64,000 nucleotides of DNA from Ruficoccus sp. ZRK36 (GCF_019603315.1 NZ_CP080649.1:2924176-2988175); one strand, 5' to 3'; numbered from the stretch's first letter, positions 1-8,881 are shown. The notes: generated by a model from the sequence alone, not told the origin. Program-made: numbers and translations.

Positions 1-791
1 ACAGCCTTACAGGCGATGTCACGCGGCTCCATGCCGCGGGCACAGGCGCGAACGCCAACCACCCGGCGCTGGCCCGTGGCGGGGTCGTCCTCGGTGTAAA
101 CATGCTCGACGAGGGCGTTTTTATAGATCTCAACGCCGTTTTTCTCCAGCTCATCGGTCATCCGGGAGATGAGCTGATCGGTGCCCCCCTGGTAGATGTA
201 GACGCCCTTGCTCATGAAGTTCGAGAAGACGATGCCGTAGGTGATGGCAGGGTCGTCCCAGGTGGAGCCGTTGGCGTAGGCGATGGGCTCCATGAGCAGG
301 CGGTGCACGTCGTTACGGCCGGGGAAGAACTCTTCGAACATCTCCTTCGTCGTGCGGGTGTCCCGGTCGTAGTAGTTCATCTGCCGCAGGTGCTCGAAGA
401 AGGCCTCGACCCGCTCGCGGGGCACCTTGAAGGTCTCCTGCAGGATGCGCGTGAAGTCCTCCCGCGTGAAGGTCGTGTCGATGTTGAACTGCGGGTTGAT
501 GAAGCGGATGGACTTGATCTGCTTGATCGAGTCGGCGATTTCCTTTGTCCAGTAGCGGCGGCAGGACTTGATCATGCCGACCGGGAAGCCGTGCAGGGAA
601 ATGTCGAAGATGTGGCGGCGCGGGCGCTTAAACCACGTGGCGAGACCGCCAAACTGATAGTGGTGCTCGAGGACAAGCACCTTGTGCCCCATCTTCGCAA
701 GGATGTTCGCGCTGGTCAGGCCGCCCAATCCGCTGCCGATCACCACCGCATCGTAGGAGCCTTTGACACCTTCTAGCCAGTCTTTCGCCAT
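1..791 (-). CDS. FAD-dependent oxidoreductase, phytoene desaturase / retinol 13,14-reductase-like (3' end outside window)
   Basis: I translated the minus strand from the ATG at 791; the frame stays open to the window edge, so only about 263 N-terminal residues are seen. Residues about 13-40 form a Rossmann dinucleotide-binding motif ([15 protein letters not shown], then a VLVLEHH acidic end of strand two), followed by GGLATWFKR. This is the arrangement in the carotenoid desaturase/isomerase and all-trans-retinol 13,14-reductase branch of the NAD(P)/FAD amine-oxidase-like superfamily. A second typical block, [14 protein letters not shown], sits near residue 215. The likely role is flavin-dependent oxidation, reduction or isomerisation of a polyene or lipid. 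The exact substrate cannot be read from this fragment. No partner carotenoid genes lie downstream in the window. Confidence 0.8.
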   Translation of the reverse strand, partial: MAKDWLEGVKGSYDAVVIGSGLGGLTSANILAKMGHKVLVLEHHYQFGGLATWFKRPRRHIFDISLHGFPVGMIKSCRRYWTKEIADSIKQIKSIRFINPQFNIDTTFTREDFTRILQETFKVPRERVEAFFEHLRQMNYYDRDTRTTKEMFEEFFPGRNDVHRLLMEPIAYANGSTWDDPAITYGIVFSNFMSKGVYIYQGGTDQLISRMTDELEKNGVEIYKNALVEHVYTEDDPATGQRRVVGVRACARGMEPRDIACKA

Positions 792-847
792 AAGTAAAAA
801 GGCAGAACGTAAGCCCCTTTGACTTATGGGCAAGGGCAAAGCGACAC

Positions 848-1495
848 TCAAAAACCGCGCACGCTGTCCGGGGCCTTCTCCTGAGCCTCCTGGTCGGACT
901 CGGCGTTGGCGACCTGCCGGGTCTCCAGCATGACCGCATCCAGCTGCGGGCTGAACAAGATCAGCGTGCCGCCCTTCTTGTTCGCAAGGACTTGCTTGTC
1001 GGCGCGTTGGAAATTGTAGCCGATCACGCTGGGGGCGGCGTTCTTGGCGTCAACACGCTCCCAGTTGGAGTCGCCTTTGTTTAAAACGAGGATACTCTCC
1101 ATCTCGTAGCGGCTCATCGGGGCGCCCGCCCTCCGGTAGGCCTCAAAGACGGAACGCCCGTTATAGTAAATGACGTGCACGGTCCAGCCGTCGGGAAAGG
1201 GGTTTCGACCGGGCGTCTCCAGATCACTGGTGGCGGCAGCCTCGGCCTCTGCAGGCTTGAAGTATATCACCTGCTCGACCCCTTCGGGCAGCAGGGCGTA
1301 GATGTGCTTATACGGGATCGAGCGGTCCGCGAGCATCACCTCCTGGTTGCGGGCAGGGACTTTGACTGCGGTACGGTTTTTCAGCATGCGGCCCTCCAGC
1401 TCGCTCTGGGTCTCCCCAATACGAGCGGTGGCAGCAGATGCGGCTGCAAGCGTGAACAGGATAAAGACTTGGACGGGGCGCTTAAACTTCAGCAT
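848..1495 (-). CDS. exported protein of unknown function, tandem paralogue A
   Basis: I do not recognise this protein as a named family. I chose the ATG at 1495 because it starts directly with a signal peptide ([24 protein letters not shown], about 24 residues, given here only as a description of its basic start, hydrophobic core and AxA end). An in-frame ATG at 1555 would add 20 residues in front of it. The mature part begins [15 protein letters not shown], which is almost the same as in the next gene upstream (1586-2266). Both proteins also share a [15 protein letters not shown]-like block, a PMSRYE block and a GYN block. The pair is therefore a tandem duplication of a periplasmic or outer-membrane-facing protein. 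Both genes read leftward with 90 bases between them and may be co-transcribed. Function unknown. Confidence 0.75.
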   Translation of the reverse strand: MLKFKRPVQVFILFTLAAASAATARIGETQSELEGRMLKNRTAVKVPARNQEVMLADRSIPYKHIYALLPEGVEQVIYFKPAEAEAAATSDLETPGRNPFPDGWTVHVIYYNGRSVFEAYRRAGAPMSRYEMESILVLNKGDSNWERVDAKNAAPSVIGYNFQRADKQVLANKKGGTLILFSPQLDAVMLETRQVANAESDQEAQEKAPDSVRGF

Positions 1496-1585
1496 TTGCG
1501 GTGGGGTTATGACACGGAGTTTATCCCCGTAGAGGGGCACCGCAAATCTAATCATTCAGCCAATAGGGCGGCTGCGGAACATGGT

Positions 1586-2266
1586 CTAGAAACCTTCGAG
1601 ACTGACCGAAGCCATGCCCTGTGCCTCCACATCCTGCGTCGCCGAGGCCTCCTCCTTGACATCAAAAACCGCCAAGTCGAAGTCCGTATCGAAAACCAGC
1701 ATGTAGCTGCCCTTGGTCAAGGCGCGTACCTCGCCATCCTCACGCACCATATTATAGCCAAAGGCGCTCGGTTCGGCGTCTTTCGAGCTGACGCGCTTCC
1801 ATTCCGATTCGTCCTGGTTGATTTTCAGGATACCCTTTTCCTCGTAGCGGCTCATCTTTTCACCGCAGCGGCGATAGGACTCAAAGACGGAGACATTGTC
1901 CACGTAGACCACATGCATGATCCATCCGGGAGGCAGCAGGGAGTCTGCACGGCGGCGAGTCTTGTCATTACCAGCGGCAGCTATCCCCTCCTCCAGGTCG
2001 GAGGTGGTGGCCTGGCCATCCTCGGCGAGCTTATAGTAAACCTCCTGCACAGATCCTTCCGGAAAATACAGTATCTCGGTCCGGTACGGGACAGAGTCGA
2101 GCCCCAGAAGGATATCGGCACTGCGGGAGGGCAGCTTCACGGCATTACGCCCGGAGAGCATGCGACCCTCCAGTTCGCTTCTTTTTTCGCCAATTCGCGC
2201 GGTGAGAGTTGTGGCGGCTAAAGCAGCCGCGGTGAGGATCAGGCTAAAACGCTTTAAGTTCGACAT
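1586..2266 (-). CDS. exported protein of unknown function, tandem paralogue B
   Basis: A 226-residue protein with an N-terminal signal peptide (MSNLKRF start, then a hydrophobic LILTAAALAATTLTA core). After the cleavage region it carries the [15 protein letters not shown] segment shared with its paralogue downstream (848-1495), then VVYVDNVSVFESYRR, KMSRYEEKGIL and a GYNMVREDGEV block. No catalytic motif, lipobox or transmembrane segment beyond the signal peptide is visible. It is divergent from the dGTPase gene, with only 33 bases between the two start codons, so the promoters must overlap or lie inside the coding regions. Function unknown. The conservation of the N-terminal [13 protein letters not shown] block suggests a family-defining site. 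Confidence 0.75.
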   Translation of the reverse strand: MSNLKRFSLILTAAALAATTLTARIGEKRSELEGRMLSGRNAVKLPSRSADILLGLDSVPYRTEILYFPEGSVQEVYYKLAEDGQATTSDLEEGIAAAGNDKTRRRADSLLPPGWIMHVVYVDNVSVFESYRRCGEKMSRYEEKGILKINQDESEWKRVSSKDAEPSAFGYNMVREDGEVRALTKGSYMLVFDTDFDLAVFDVKEEASATQDVEAQGMASVSLEGF

Positions 2267-2299
2267 TTAGGGTATCTTTACAAAATAGAGTTATCTCGC

Positions 2300-3616
2300 T
2301 TGGCGAAATCCGCAAAGAAAAATCTTATGCCATCCCTTTTTTACAATGATTTTGATAATGAACGTCATGGCGCAAACCATGGTGGTTCAGACGCCGACGA
2401 ACGCACAGCCTTTCAGCTCGACCGCGACCGGGTCATCTTCTCCTACGCCTTTCGCCGCCTGCAGTCCAAGACCCAGGTTTTCCAGTCCGGGGAGTACGAC
2501 TTTTACCGTACCCGGCTGACGCACTCCCTCGAAGTCGCCCGCATCGCCCGCTCCATCGGTGAGCACCTGAACCGCGAACACCCGGAGGTCGACCTGGATG
2601 GGGACCTGCTGGAAGCTGTGGGGCTTTCGCACGATCTGGGGCACCCGCCCTTCGGGCACATTGGCGAGCGTAAGCTCAATGAACTGATGGCGTCATGGGG
2701 CGGTTTTGAAGGCAATGCGCAGACTGCCCGCATCCTGACCGAGATATTCTGGCAGCGTAAAGATGGTCCACGCGGCATGCAGCCGAGTCGCGCCTTTCTG
2801 GACGGTGTCCTCAAGTACAAGGCCCTCTGGCTGGACTGCTGGACCCATCAAACACCGACCACCGACGCCACCCCGCCGGACAACCATTTCCTCTACGATG
2901 ACCAGGCGGTGCTGCGCGACTTCGTCGCGGGTGGCGAGTGGCCATCCTCCTCAACAGAGCCGTACCTGGCCAATGCCGCCAAAAGCCTCGAATGCCAGGT
3001 CATGGACTGGGCCGACGACACGGCCTACTCTCTCCACGACATCGTAGACAGCGTCAAGGCCGGCTACCTGACCCGGGCCTCTGTCGAGCGCTGGGCTGAG
3101 GATCAAGGGGAGGAAACGGCACGATCGCCCGTACTGCTCTCCCTGCTGGACCAGCTCGAAAAAGACCACCTAGAGGCAATCTTCGCGCGCAAGCTGGGCG
3201 AATTCGTCCGCTCGTCCACGCTTGAGCCCTTTGAGGGGGTACTGGCCGCACAAACGGCACGCTACCGCTGGCGCCTCTGTGTGCCGCAGGAAATCCAGGA
3301 TGAATGCGCCCTGTACAAACGGATCGCGTTCAACCTGGTCTTTCGCTCCCCTCGCATCCAGCAGGTCGAGTTCAAAAGCGGATTCCTGATTGAGCGGCTC
3401 TTTAACGCCTTCTTTGACTGCCACCTCAAGCCCGGAGGCAAGGGCTTGAAGCTCCTGCCGGAGCCTGCCCTGAGCTGGGTGGAGCGCGAGACAGAAATCC
3501 CCGCGCGGGCGCGGTTACTGTGCGATTACCTGACGCAGCTCACTGACCACGAGGCGATCCGCCTCTACCGGCACCTCTTCGACCCGGAGTTCGGCTCCAT
3601 CACAGACCTGCTCTAG
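2300..3616 (+). CDS. dgt: deoxyguanosinetriphosphate triphosphohydrolase (dGTPase)
   Basis: HD-superfamily phosphohydrolase that splits dNTPs, classically dGTP, into deoxynucleoside and triphosphate. The sequence shows the family start (RVIFSYAFRRLQSKTQVF, residues 44-61), then RTRLTHSLEV with metal-ligand His75, the HD pair H111-D112 in SHDLGHPPFGH, and the later ADDTAYSLHDIVD block near residue 237 that supplies the last metal ligand. Length (438 residues) fits the family. The longest frame starts at a TTG (2300); an ATG at 2327 (MPSLFYND) is an alternative start, and neither has a strong Shine-Dalgarno. The gene stands alone and is divergent from the exported-protein pair. Confidence 0.93.
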   Translation: MAKSAKKNLMPSLFYNDFDNERHGANHGGSDADERTAFQLDRDRVIFSYAFRRLQSKTQVFQSGEYDFYRTRLTHSLEVARIARSIGEHLNREHPEVDLDGDLLEAVGLSHDLGHPPFGHIGERKLNELMASWGGFEGNAQTARILTEIFWQRKDGPRGMQPSRAFLDGVLKYKALWLDCWTHQTPTTDATPPDNHFLYDDQAVLRDFVAGGEWPSSSTEPYLANAAKSLECQVMDWADDTAYSLHDIVDSVKAGYLTRASVERWAEDQGEETARSPVLLSLLDQLEKDHLEAIFARKLGEFVRSSTLEPFEGVLAAQTARYRWRLCVPQEIQDECALYKRIAFNLVFRSPRIQQVEFKSGFLIERLFNAFFDCHLKPGGKGLKLLPEPALSWVERETEIPARARLLCDYLTQLTDHEAIRLYRHLFDPEFGSITDLL

Positions 3617-3641
3617 GTCTGTGCACGCTTAAGCGCCAAGC

Positions 3642-5480
3642 TTACTTATCCGCTTCGACCTTCGCCTGATGGAAGGCCATGAAGTTATCGTAATTGGTCC
3701 CCATGTAGGAACGCAGCAGGCGTGCATCGGCCTGCGTGAGGTCAACCACGATGAGCCCGTCCACACAGTGCCCGAAGTCGGTATCCACGTTAAAGGAGAG
3801 CAGGTTACCGTTCATCTTCAGGTAATGGCGCAACAGAACCGGGATGCCCTTATGGTCGGTTTCAATCTCCGAGATGAGGGCCGAAATATCGTCGATGTCC
3901 TTAACCGCTTCGAGGAAGGCCTGCTTTTCGGTGCCGCGGATCTGCGCCCCGCCGCGCGGAGGATTCTTCGCTTTCACAAACTGGGCCAGTGACGGATCCA
4001 GCCTGTTTTTACGCAAGAACTTAACCATCAAGTCCTTGGAGATTGCATTGTACTCCTGACTGATGCTGACGGGGCCGAAAAGCGTCTTATACTGCGGATG
4101 GCGGCAGACGAACTGCCCGATGCCCCGCCAGATGAGCGAGAGCGAGGCGTGTTTCTTCTGGTACTCAGAGACGATGAACGAGCGTCCCATCTCCAGTGCC
4201 GGATCGAGTTTTTCGAGGAAGTCGGACTTAAACTTAAACAGCGTGGAGGTGTACAGGCCGGATTTGCCGTGGGTGAGCAGAATCTCGTCGGTGAGGCCAA
4301 CGCGATAGGCGCCCACGATTTTGCGGGCCTTCACATCCCACATAAACAGGTGCCGATAGTACAGATCGAAGCGGTCTGTATCCGAGGGCTCACCAGTTCC
4401 CTCGCCTACCTCCCGGAAGGTCTTCTCGCGGAGACGTCCCAACTCATCGAGGAGGTTCGGGATCTGCGAGGCAAAGGCGTAGTAAACCTGAAAAACACCG
4501 TGCTCGACCAGTAACTGCTCGGACGGGATAGAGGATATCTCCTTTTCGAGGGTCTCAGGCGGCACAGCGGTCGCCAGCGGCTTCTCAGCCCCCGCCTTGC
4601 GCTGGACGCGTGGGAAATTAAACTTGCGGCGCGGCGTGTCGTCCATCGCCCGTTTGGCCAGGATATAGGTGTTCAGGCGCAGGTACTGGACGAGCTCTTC
4701 GTTAGTGCTGAACTCGGCCAGCTTGCGGTACGGGATCGGGTTACCGACTCGCAGGCGCAGCGTGCTGCCCATCATGCGAATCATCTCGCGCGGCAGCATA
4801 AGCGTACGCAGGCGAGGATGCACGAGGCCACCCATGTGAAAGAGCATACCGTTCCCGCCCTCAAAGTAACATGGCACCACGGTCGCCTGAGACTTGTGGA
4901 TCAGGCGAGCCGTATTCGGCGACCAGGTCGGGTCCGTGATCTGCCGCTGTCTCCAGCGATAGTGGGAAACCGTACCAGAGGGGAAGGTGCCGATACAACC
5001 GCCATTACAGAGATGGCGGATCGTTTCCTTCATGGCTTTAAAATTGAAACGTGCCGAGTCGGGGCGGTCGAAGGGGTCCACAGCAATCAGCCAGGGCTTG
5101 ATCTCCTTCATAACCTCAAGCAGGTAATTGGCCAGCAGCTTGGCATCCTCGCGGACGGAGGTCAGCAGCGCCCCGAGCACAACACCATCGAGGCCGCCAT
5201 AGGGATGATTACTGACAACCAGCAGGGGCCCTTCTCGCGGGATACGCTCAAGGTCGCGGTCGGAGATTTCGTAGGAAATGTCCATCGCCCGCATGGCCCG
5301 CTGGAAGAAATTCGGGGTCGTCGGGTCGTCAACGACACGCAGGTAAGCCTCATCGAGTTCATTGAGCTTGAAAAGGCGTTCGAATGCGGGGCCGGCCGCC
5401 TTGTAAGCGACACCCATAGCTCCGCCAGACATACTGTGGCGGATAAGAGCTAGTGGCGTTTCAATACCTTCTCGGGGCAT
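3642..5480 (-). CDS. PlsC acyltransferase - GNAT acyltransferase fusion, OlsF-like (ornithine-lipid synthase candidate)
   Basis: A 612-residue two-domain protein. Residues about 80-280 are a PlsC-type lysophospholipid acyltransferase: acceptor motif SNHPYGGLDG (H92, D98, spacing HX5D instead of the textbook HX4D), FPSGTVSHYRW at 166-176 and PCYFEGGNGMLFH near 215. Residues about 325-600 look like the OlsB/hemolysin-type GNAT N-acyltransferase domain (PF13444 type: YYAFASQIPNLLDELGRLREKTFREVGEG, then YRHLFMWDVKARKIVGAYRVG). In the known bifunctional OlsF the C-terminal half makes lyso-ornithine lipid and the N-terminal half adds the second acyl chain; the order here is the same. That assignment is an inference from architecture. 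An internal start at 5432 (MSGGAMGV) is possible. Confidence 0.8.
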   Translation of the reverse strand: MPREGIETPLALIRHSMSGGAMGVAYKAAGPAFERLFKLNELDEAYLRVVDDPTTPNFFQRAMRAMDISYEISDRDLERIPREGPLLVVSNHPYGGLDGVVLGALLTSVREDAKLLANYLLEVMKEIKPWLIAVDPFDRPDSARFNFKAMKETIRHLCNGGCIGTFPSGTVSHYRWRQRQITDPTWSPNTARLIHKSQATVVPCYFEGGNGMLFHMGGLVHPRLRTLMLPREMIRMMGSTLRLRVGNPIPYRKLAEFSTNEELVQYLRLNTYILAKRAMDDTPRRKFNFPRVQRKAGAEKPLATAVPPETLEKEISSIPSEQLLVEHGVFQVYYAFASQIPNLLDELGRLREKTFREVGEGTGEPSDTDRFDLYYRHLFMWDVKARKIVGAYRVGLTDEILLTHGKSGLYTSTLFKFKSDFLEKLDPALEMGRSFIVSEYQKKHASLSLIWRGIGQFVCRHPQYKTLFGPVSISQEYNAISKDLMVKFLRKNRLDPSLAQFVKAKNPPRGGAQIRGTEKQAFLEAVKDIDDISALISEIETDHKGIPVLLRHYLKMNGNLLSFNVDTDFGHCVDGLIVVDLTQADARLLRSYMGTNYDNFMAFHQAKVEADK

Positions 5481-5544
5481 ACGTGGGTAGACTAGCGCAT
5501 TTGCTTCTGAAATAACAAGCGGTAAGTCACACTCTGAGACGGCG

Positions 5545-6075
5545 TCAGCCGAGACGTGAGAAAAGGTCTAGCGGAAACTCGCGCCGCAGGTGGTACCAGG
5601 TATGGGCAAGTCCTCCTGGCTGCTCCTCGGCCCGGTCCAGAAACTTGCTCAGGTACCCCTCTATGCGTGAACGCCTGAAAGGTGCCTCGTCATCGCCTCT
5701 CTTTTCTGCCGGATGGAAAGCCTTCTGGAAGTGGCTGAGGGGCTCTTGCAGGTGGTTTTCACGGTCGAGTGCGCCGAGTAATTCCTCAATGTCATGCAGG
5801 ACATGGCGGGCATCATTTACCTGTGGAATATTTCCATAATCAGCATTGCCGTAGAGGAGAAAATTTACACTGACCCCAAACAATGCTGCGAGACGCTCAT
5901 GGGTGTCACTGGATGATGGGACGCGTCCATTCTTCCAGGTACCGACTGTAGAGACGGCATTATCCGTATGACTGGCAATATCTTTCAGGGTGAGATCGTG
6001 GTAGCTCATCAGGAGCCGGAAGCGCATACTGAACTGCTGCGCGTCAATAGATGGAGAGGAGGCCTGTTGTGACAT
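5545..6075 (-). CDS. XRE-family helix-turn-helix transcriptional regulator
   Basis: A 176-residue protein whose residues about 15-72 form a Cro/C1-type helix-turn-helix: RFRLLMSYHDLTLKDIASHTDNAVSTVGTWKNGRVPSSSDTHERLAALFGVSVNFLLYG. The C-terminal 100 residues (HDIEELLGALDRENHL... LDRAEEQPGGLAHTWYHLRREF) match nothing I can name and may serve for dimerisation or ligand binding. It is divergent from a two-gene unit (6264-6862) whose second gene encodes another small DNA-binding-type protein. The 188-base gap contains an inverted repeat and a repeated 9-mer that could be operators. The layout is like a phage-type lysogeny switch, but no phage gene is nearby. Confidence 0.85.
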   Translation of the reverse strand: MSQQASSPSIDAQQFSMRFRLLMSYHDLTLKDIASHTDNAVSTVGTWKNGRVPSSSDTHERLAALFGVSVNFLLYGNADYGNIPQVNDARHVLHDIEELLGALDRENHLQEPLSHFQKAFHPAEKRGDDEAPFRRSRIEGYLSKFLDRAEEQPGGLAHTWYHLRREFPLDLFSRLG

Positions 6076-6083
6076 GGTTGTAG

Positions 6084-6110
6084 ATTATTTCTATCACAAA
6101 GTAGAATAAT
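6084..6110. promoter_or_regulatory. candidate operator (imperfect inverted repeat) at the XRE regulator start
   Basis: ATTATTTCTA (6084-6093) and TAGAATAAT (6102-6110) form an imperfect inverted repeat around an 8-base centre, starting 9 bases upstream of the XRE start codon. The 9-mer TTCTATCAC inside it (6089-6097) occurs again at 6153-6161 in the same gap. Autoregulation by the XRE protein is an inference. Confidence 0.4.
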
Positions 6111-6263
6111 TCCACTTTTTTCATTTACATCCTGTTTCATTTGAGTATCGTCTTCTATCACTCCAAGACAATCTAAAACTTAATAATATCATAATATAAC
6201 ACCACAAACCGCCAACCACCTCACAGGGCATTTTATCCCTGCGCGAATATCATACCGCATGCC

Positions 6264-6500
6264 ATGAACCGCACTGCCGCGAACCGCCTCGTCGACTACA
6301 TCCTCAACAAACTTGAAACCGAACCCGTGGCCAGCCGCGCCGATCTTTATGAAGACCTTGCCGATTTTCTGCCTAGCGAGGCGATGGCTTGCCAACTACG
6401 CGAGCAGGCTCAAACCCTGCGGGATGTGGAAAAACGAGCCCATGCCATCAAGCTGGCCATGCGCTTTTCCTCAACCACGGCCCCGGCCAAGCTTTCATGA
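6264..6500 (+). CDS. small protein of unknown function, first gene of XRE-linked pair
   Basis: A 78-residue protein beginning MNRTAANRLVDYILNKLETEPVASRADLYEDLADFL. It is predicted to be largely helical and charged, with no signal peptide or membrane segment. I do not recognise the family. It is translationally coupled to the next gene: its TGA (6498-6500) overlaps the ATG at 6497 in an ATGA arrangement. With the divergent XRE regulator it probably forms one regulatory module. It could be an accessory factor, an antitoxin-like protein or a regulator; the sequence alone does not decide. Confidence 0.6.
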   Translation: MNRTAANRLVDYILNKLETEPVASRADLYEDLADFLPSEAMACQLREQAQTLRDVEKRAHAIKLAMRFSSTTAPAKLS

Positions 6501-6862
6501 CTTTTACCGCGATCTCGACCATGAAAGCGAATCATCACTTTGCCTTCCTCCTTCCCCAAAACCAGGAGTGGTTTTCCCCCAAGGAAGTCGCCGCCATCAT
6601 CGGTAAATCCGACCAGTATGTGCGCGACGCCTTTGACAATCAGCGCATCCTCGGGCATGCCTCCAACGCCCGCTCAACTCAGGTACGGCGCAAGACCTAC
6701 CAGATCCACCGGGACGGCCTGCTTCTGTTTCTGATGGAAACCGCCAACTACGAGCCGTCCGACTTTCTTCAGCGGCTGACCGGCCTGCTCCGCCACCGCA
6801 CGCGACCTGAACTGGAAAAACTCCAGGGCGAACTGGGCCGCCTGATCGCGAGGCAATTTTAG
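6497..6862 (+). CDS. excisionase/MerR-like helix-turn-helix protein
   Basis: A 121-residue protein. I set the start at the ATG overlapping the preceding stop (6497); an in-frame ATG at 6521 (MKANHHF) is the alternative, and the frame open further upstream reads through the previous gene and is not believable. Residues about 23-60, WFSPKEVAAIIGKSDQYVRDAFDNQRILGHASNA, are laid out like the DNA-binding winged helix of excisionase (Xis) or HTH_17 proteins: an aromatic residue, then PKEVA, a turn, and an arginine in the recognition helix. The remainder (YQIHRDGLLLFLMETANYEPSDFLQRLTGLLRH) is helical. It probably binds DNA as part of the module with the XRE protein. Whether it controls transcription or recombination is not visible, and no integrase is present. 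Confidence 0.7.
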   Translation: MTFTAISTMKANHHFAFLLPQNQEWFSPKEVAAIIGKSDQYVRDAFDNQRILGHASNARSTQVRRKTYQIHRDGLLLFLMETANYEPSDFLQRLTGLLRHRTRPELEKLQGELGRLIARQF

Positions 6863-6899
6863 ACTTTGACCGAGGCGCGCGCACCGTCATTGTTGCGGC

Positions 6900-8024
6900 A
6901 TGGGTAACAGCTTCGGCAAGTTCTTCCGTATCAGCACCTGGGGCGAAAGCCACGGGGGTGGCATCGGCGTCGTCATCGACGGCTGCCCGGCCAATATGCC
7001 CCTGAGCGCGCAGGAGGATATCCAGCCCGCGCTTGATCGCCGTCGCCCCGGCCAGAGCGACATCACCACGCCCCGTAAGGAGACCGACACCGCCACCATC
7101 GTTTCAGGTGTCTACGAGGGCCGCACCCTGGGCACCCCTATTGCCGTCACGGTCCCCAACTCTGATCACCGCCCCGAGGCCTACTCTGAGATGAAGGAGA
7201 AGTTCCGCCCCTCGCATGCGGACTTCACCTATCAGAGCAAATACGGCATCCGCAACCACGAGGGCGGTGGCCGATCCTCCGCCCGTGAAACCATCGGCCG
7301 TGTGGCCGCTGGAGCCATCGCGCAAAAGGCCCTTCTTTCCGCCGCCGGAGACATCGAAGTCCGCGCCTACGTCGAGCGTATCCACTCCATCGGACTGGAC
7401 GACTTCGATAGCGGAGAAGCCCCCTCCTACCCCTTTCCGAGCCTCGAAGAGGTCGAGGCCAGCGCCGTGCGCTGCCCGGACCCCGTCATGGCTGAGCAGA
7501 TGATTGCCCGCATCAAAGAGGCCCGCTCAGTGGGCGACTCGGTGGGGGGCGTTATCGTCTGCCGCGTGCGCGGGCTGCCGGTTGGCCTGGGGGAACCCGT
7601 TTTTGACCGTCTGGAGGCCGAGCTGGCCAAGGCCATGCTCTCGCTCCCGGCCACCAAGGCCTTCGAGATCGGAAGCGGCTTCGCAGGCACCCTCATGAAG
7701 GGCTCTGAGCACAACGATATCTTTGAAAACCGCGAGGGACGCGTTCGCACCCGTACGAACCGCTCCGGCGGGACCCAGGGGGGCATCAGCAATGGCGAGG
7801 AGCTGTATTTCCGGATCGGATTCAAGCCCACCGCAACCATTCTCCAGCCCCAGCAAACGGTCGATCATTCCGGCTCGGAGACCGAGCTTATCGGCCGGGG
7901 CAGACACGACCCCTGCGTCGTCCCGCGTGCCGTCCCCATCGTCGAGGCCATGACCTGGCTCGTGCTGACAGACCTGTGGATGGCTCAGAGCGCCCGCCAG
8001 GCAGGGCAAGCCCCGCACGCGTGA
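6900..8024 (+). CDS. aroC: chorismate synthase
   Basis: Converts 5-enolpyruvylshikimate-3-phosphate to chorismate in the last step of the shikimate pathway, using reduced FMN; cytoplasmic. The sequence carries the family signatures in order: [27 protein letters not shown] at the N-terminus, [17 protein letters not shown], the [23 protein letters not shown] block around residue 125, and the late [26 protein letters not shown] block that includes the third FMN-site signature. At 374 residues it is full length. It is transcribed alone, 37 bases after the excisionase-like gene, and is followed by a hairpin at 8041-8066. Confidence 0.97.
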   Translation: MGNSFGKFFRISTWGESHGGGIGVVIDGCPANMPLSAQEDIQPALDRRRPGQSDITTPRKETDTATIVSGVYEGRTLGTPIAVTVPNSDHRPEAYSEMKEKFRPSHADFTYQSKYGIRNHEGGGRSSARETIGRVAAGAIAQKALLSAAGDIEVRAYVERIHSIGLDDFDSGEAPSYPFPSLEEVEASAVRCPDPVMAEQMIARIKEARSVGDSVGGVIVCRVRGLPVGLGEPVFDRLEAELAKAMLSLPATKAFEIGSGFAGTLMKGSEHNDIFENREGRVRTRTNRSGGTQGGISNGEELYFRIGFKPTATILQPQQTVDHSGSETELIGRGRHDPCVVPRAVPIVEAMTWLVLTDLWMAQSARQAGQAPHA

Positions 8025-8040
8025 TGCCCCGCGCATCATG

Positions 8041-8066
8041 CCGGAGGGAACTCATGTTCCCCTCGG
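8041..8066. terminator. hairpin downstream of aroC
   Basis: GGGAAC (8046-8051) and GTTCCC (8056-8061) pair around a TCAT loop; further bases outside pair with two mismatches. There is no clear T-tract, so this is a weak terminator candidate or an RNA-stabilising hairpin. Confidence 0.35.
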
Positions 8067-8102
8067 CTGCTCTAAATTCATAAACTCAACCTTTCCCCTG
8101 TT

Positions 8103-8828
8103 ATGACCGAAGCCTATTTGATCCTCGGCACCCCCGGCTCGGGACGTCGCGAAATCGTTTACGACCTGATCGACGGCGGGTTGCCGAGCGACCAGCCAGT
8201 CAACGTCATCCTCACCGAGAGCGAAGCAGATTCTCCCTTTGACGAGCAGCTCGCCGCCCTCCCCCAGGTCGAGTTGATCGACCGCGACGCCAACGACATC
8301 GCCCCCAAGCCCGATGACGGAGCCGTCGTCTTTTATATATCGGATGGATCGGCAGACTTCCGGGACGAGATCGAGTACTTCAAGCGCTGGGTGGATGCCA
8401 TCGGAGCCAAGATGCATCGGGTGATCGTGGTCGTCGACTGTGCGCTGGCTGAGCGCTCCCCCGCTCTGGCGCCGTGGTATGAGGCGCAGATACACTTCGC
8501 CGACTGCGTGCTCCTCAATCGCCGAGAGGGCGTGGAAAATCGCTGGATCCGGGAGTTTGAGCAGTTTTTCCACAAGAAGCACTTCCCCTGTGTCTTTGAG
8601 ATGGTGAAAAAAGGGCACGTGGCCAACCCGCCCCAGCTGCTCCATCCCGAGCCCCGGCGGCTCAGCCACCTCTTTGATAATCTCGATGCGATCGATGAGC
8701 TGGAGCTGGACGAGGAAGAGCTCCCGGACGAGATCATCGACCTGAACCAGAAGGGCGACCCCTATCTGGTGCGCCTGCCTTCCGGGCACCGTGAAATCGC
8801 CCTGCCCGACATCCGGGAATACCTTTGA
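8103..8828 (+). CDS. CobW-like P-loop protein of unknown function
   Basis: A 241-residue soluble protein. It starts YLILGTPGSGRREIVYDLI, which looks like a P-loop but has R-R-E where a canonical Walker A has G-K-S/T. It continues with DQPVNVILTE, a VVFYISDG strand and HRVIVVVDC near residue 117, then FADCVLLNRREGVENRWIREFEQFF near 138-165. The last block resembles the base-specificity region of CobW/G3E GTPases, in which a D-x-V-L-L-N-x-x-D/E pattern contacts the guanine. The acidic C-terminal stretch (DAIDELELDEEELPDE) is unusual. A degenerate or non-hydrolysing G3E-type nucleotide-binding protein is the best guess. It follows aroC by 78 bases and may be co-transcribed with it. Confidence 0.6.
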   Translation: MTEAYLILGTPGSGRREIVYDLIDGGLPSDQPVNVILTESEADSPFDEQLAALPQVELIDRDANDIAPKPDDGAVVFYISDGSADFRDEIEYFKRWVDAIGAKMHRVIVVVDCALAERSPALAPWYEAQIHFADCVLLNRREGVENRWIREFEQFFHKKHFPCVFEMVKKGHVANPPQLLHPEPRRLSHLFDNLDAIDELELDEEELPDEIIDLNQKGDPYLVRLPSGHREIALPDIREYL

Positions 8829-8881
8829 GAGCCCCGCGCACGTTTCTTTTACAAAAAAGAAAAAACTGTGCGCAAAGTCGC

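Noticed and set aside
102-776. Plus-strand open frame of 224 codons at the left edge
   Set aside because: It is antisense to the FAD oxidoreductase frame, which has clear Rossmann motifs and remains open to the window edge; the plus-strand product has no recognisable domain.
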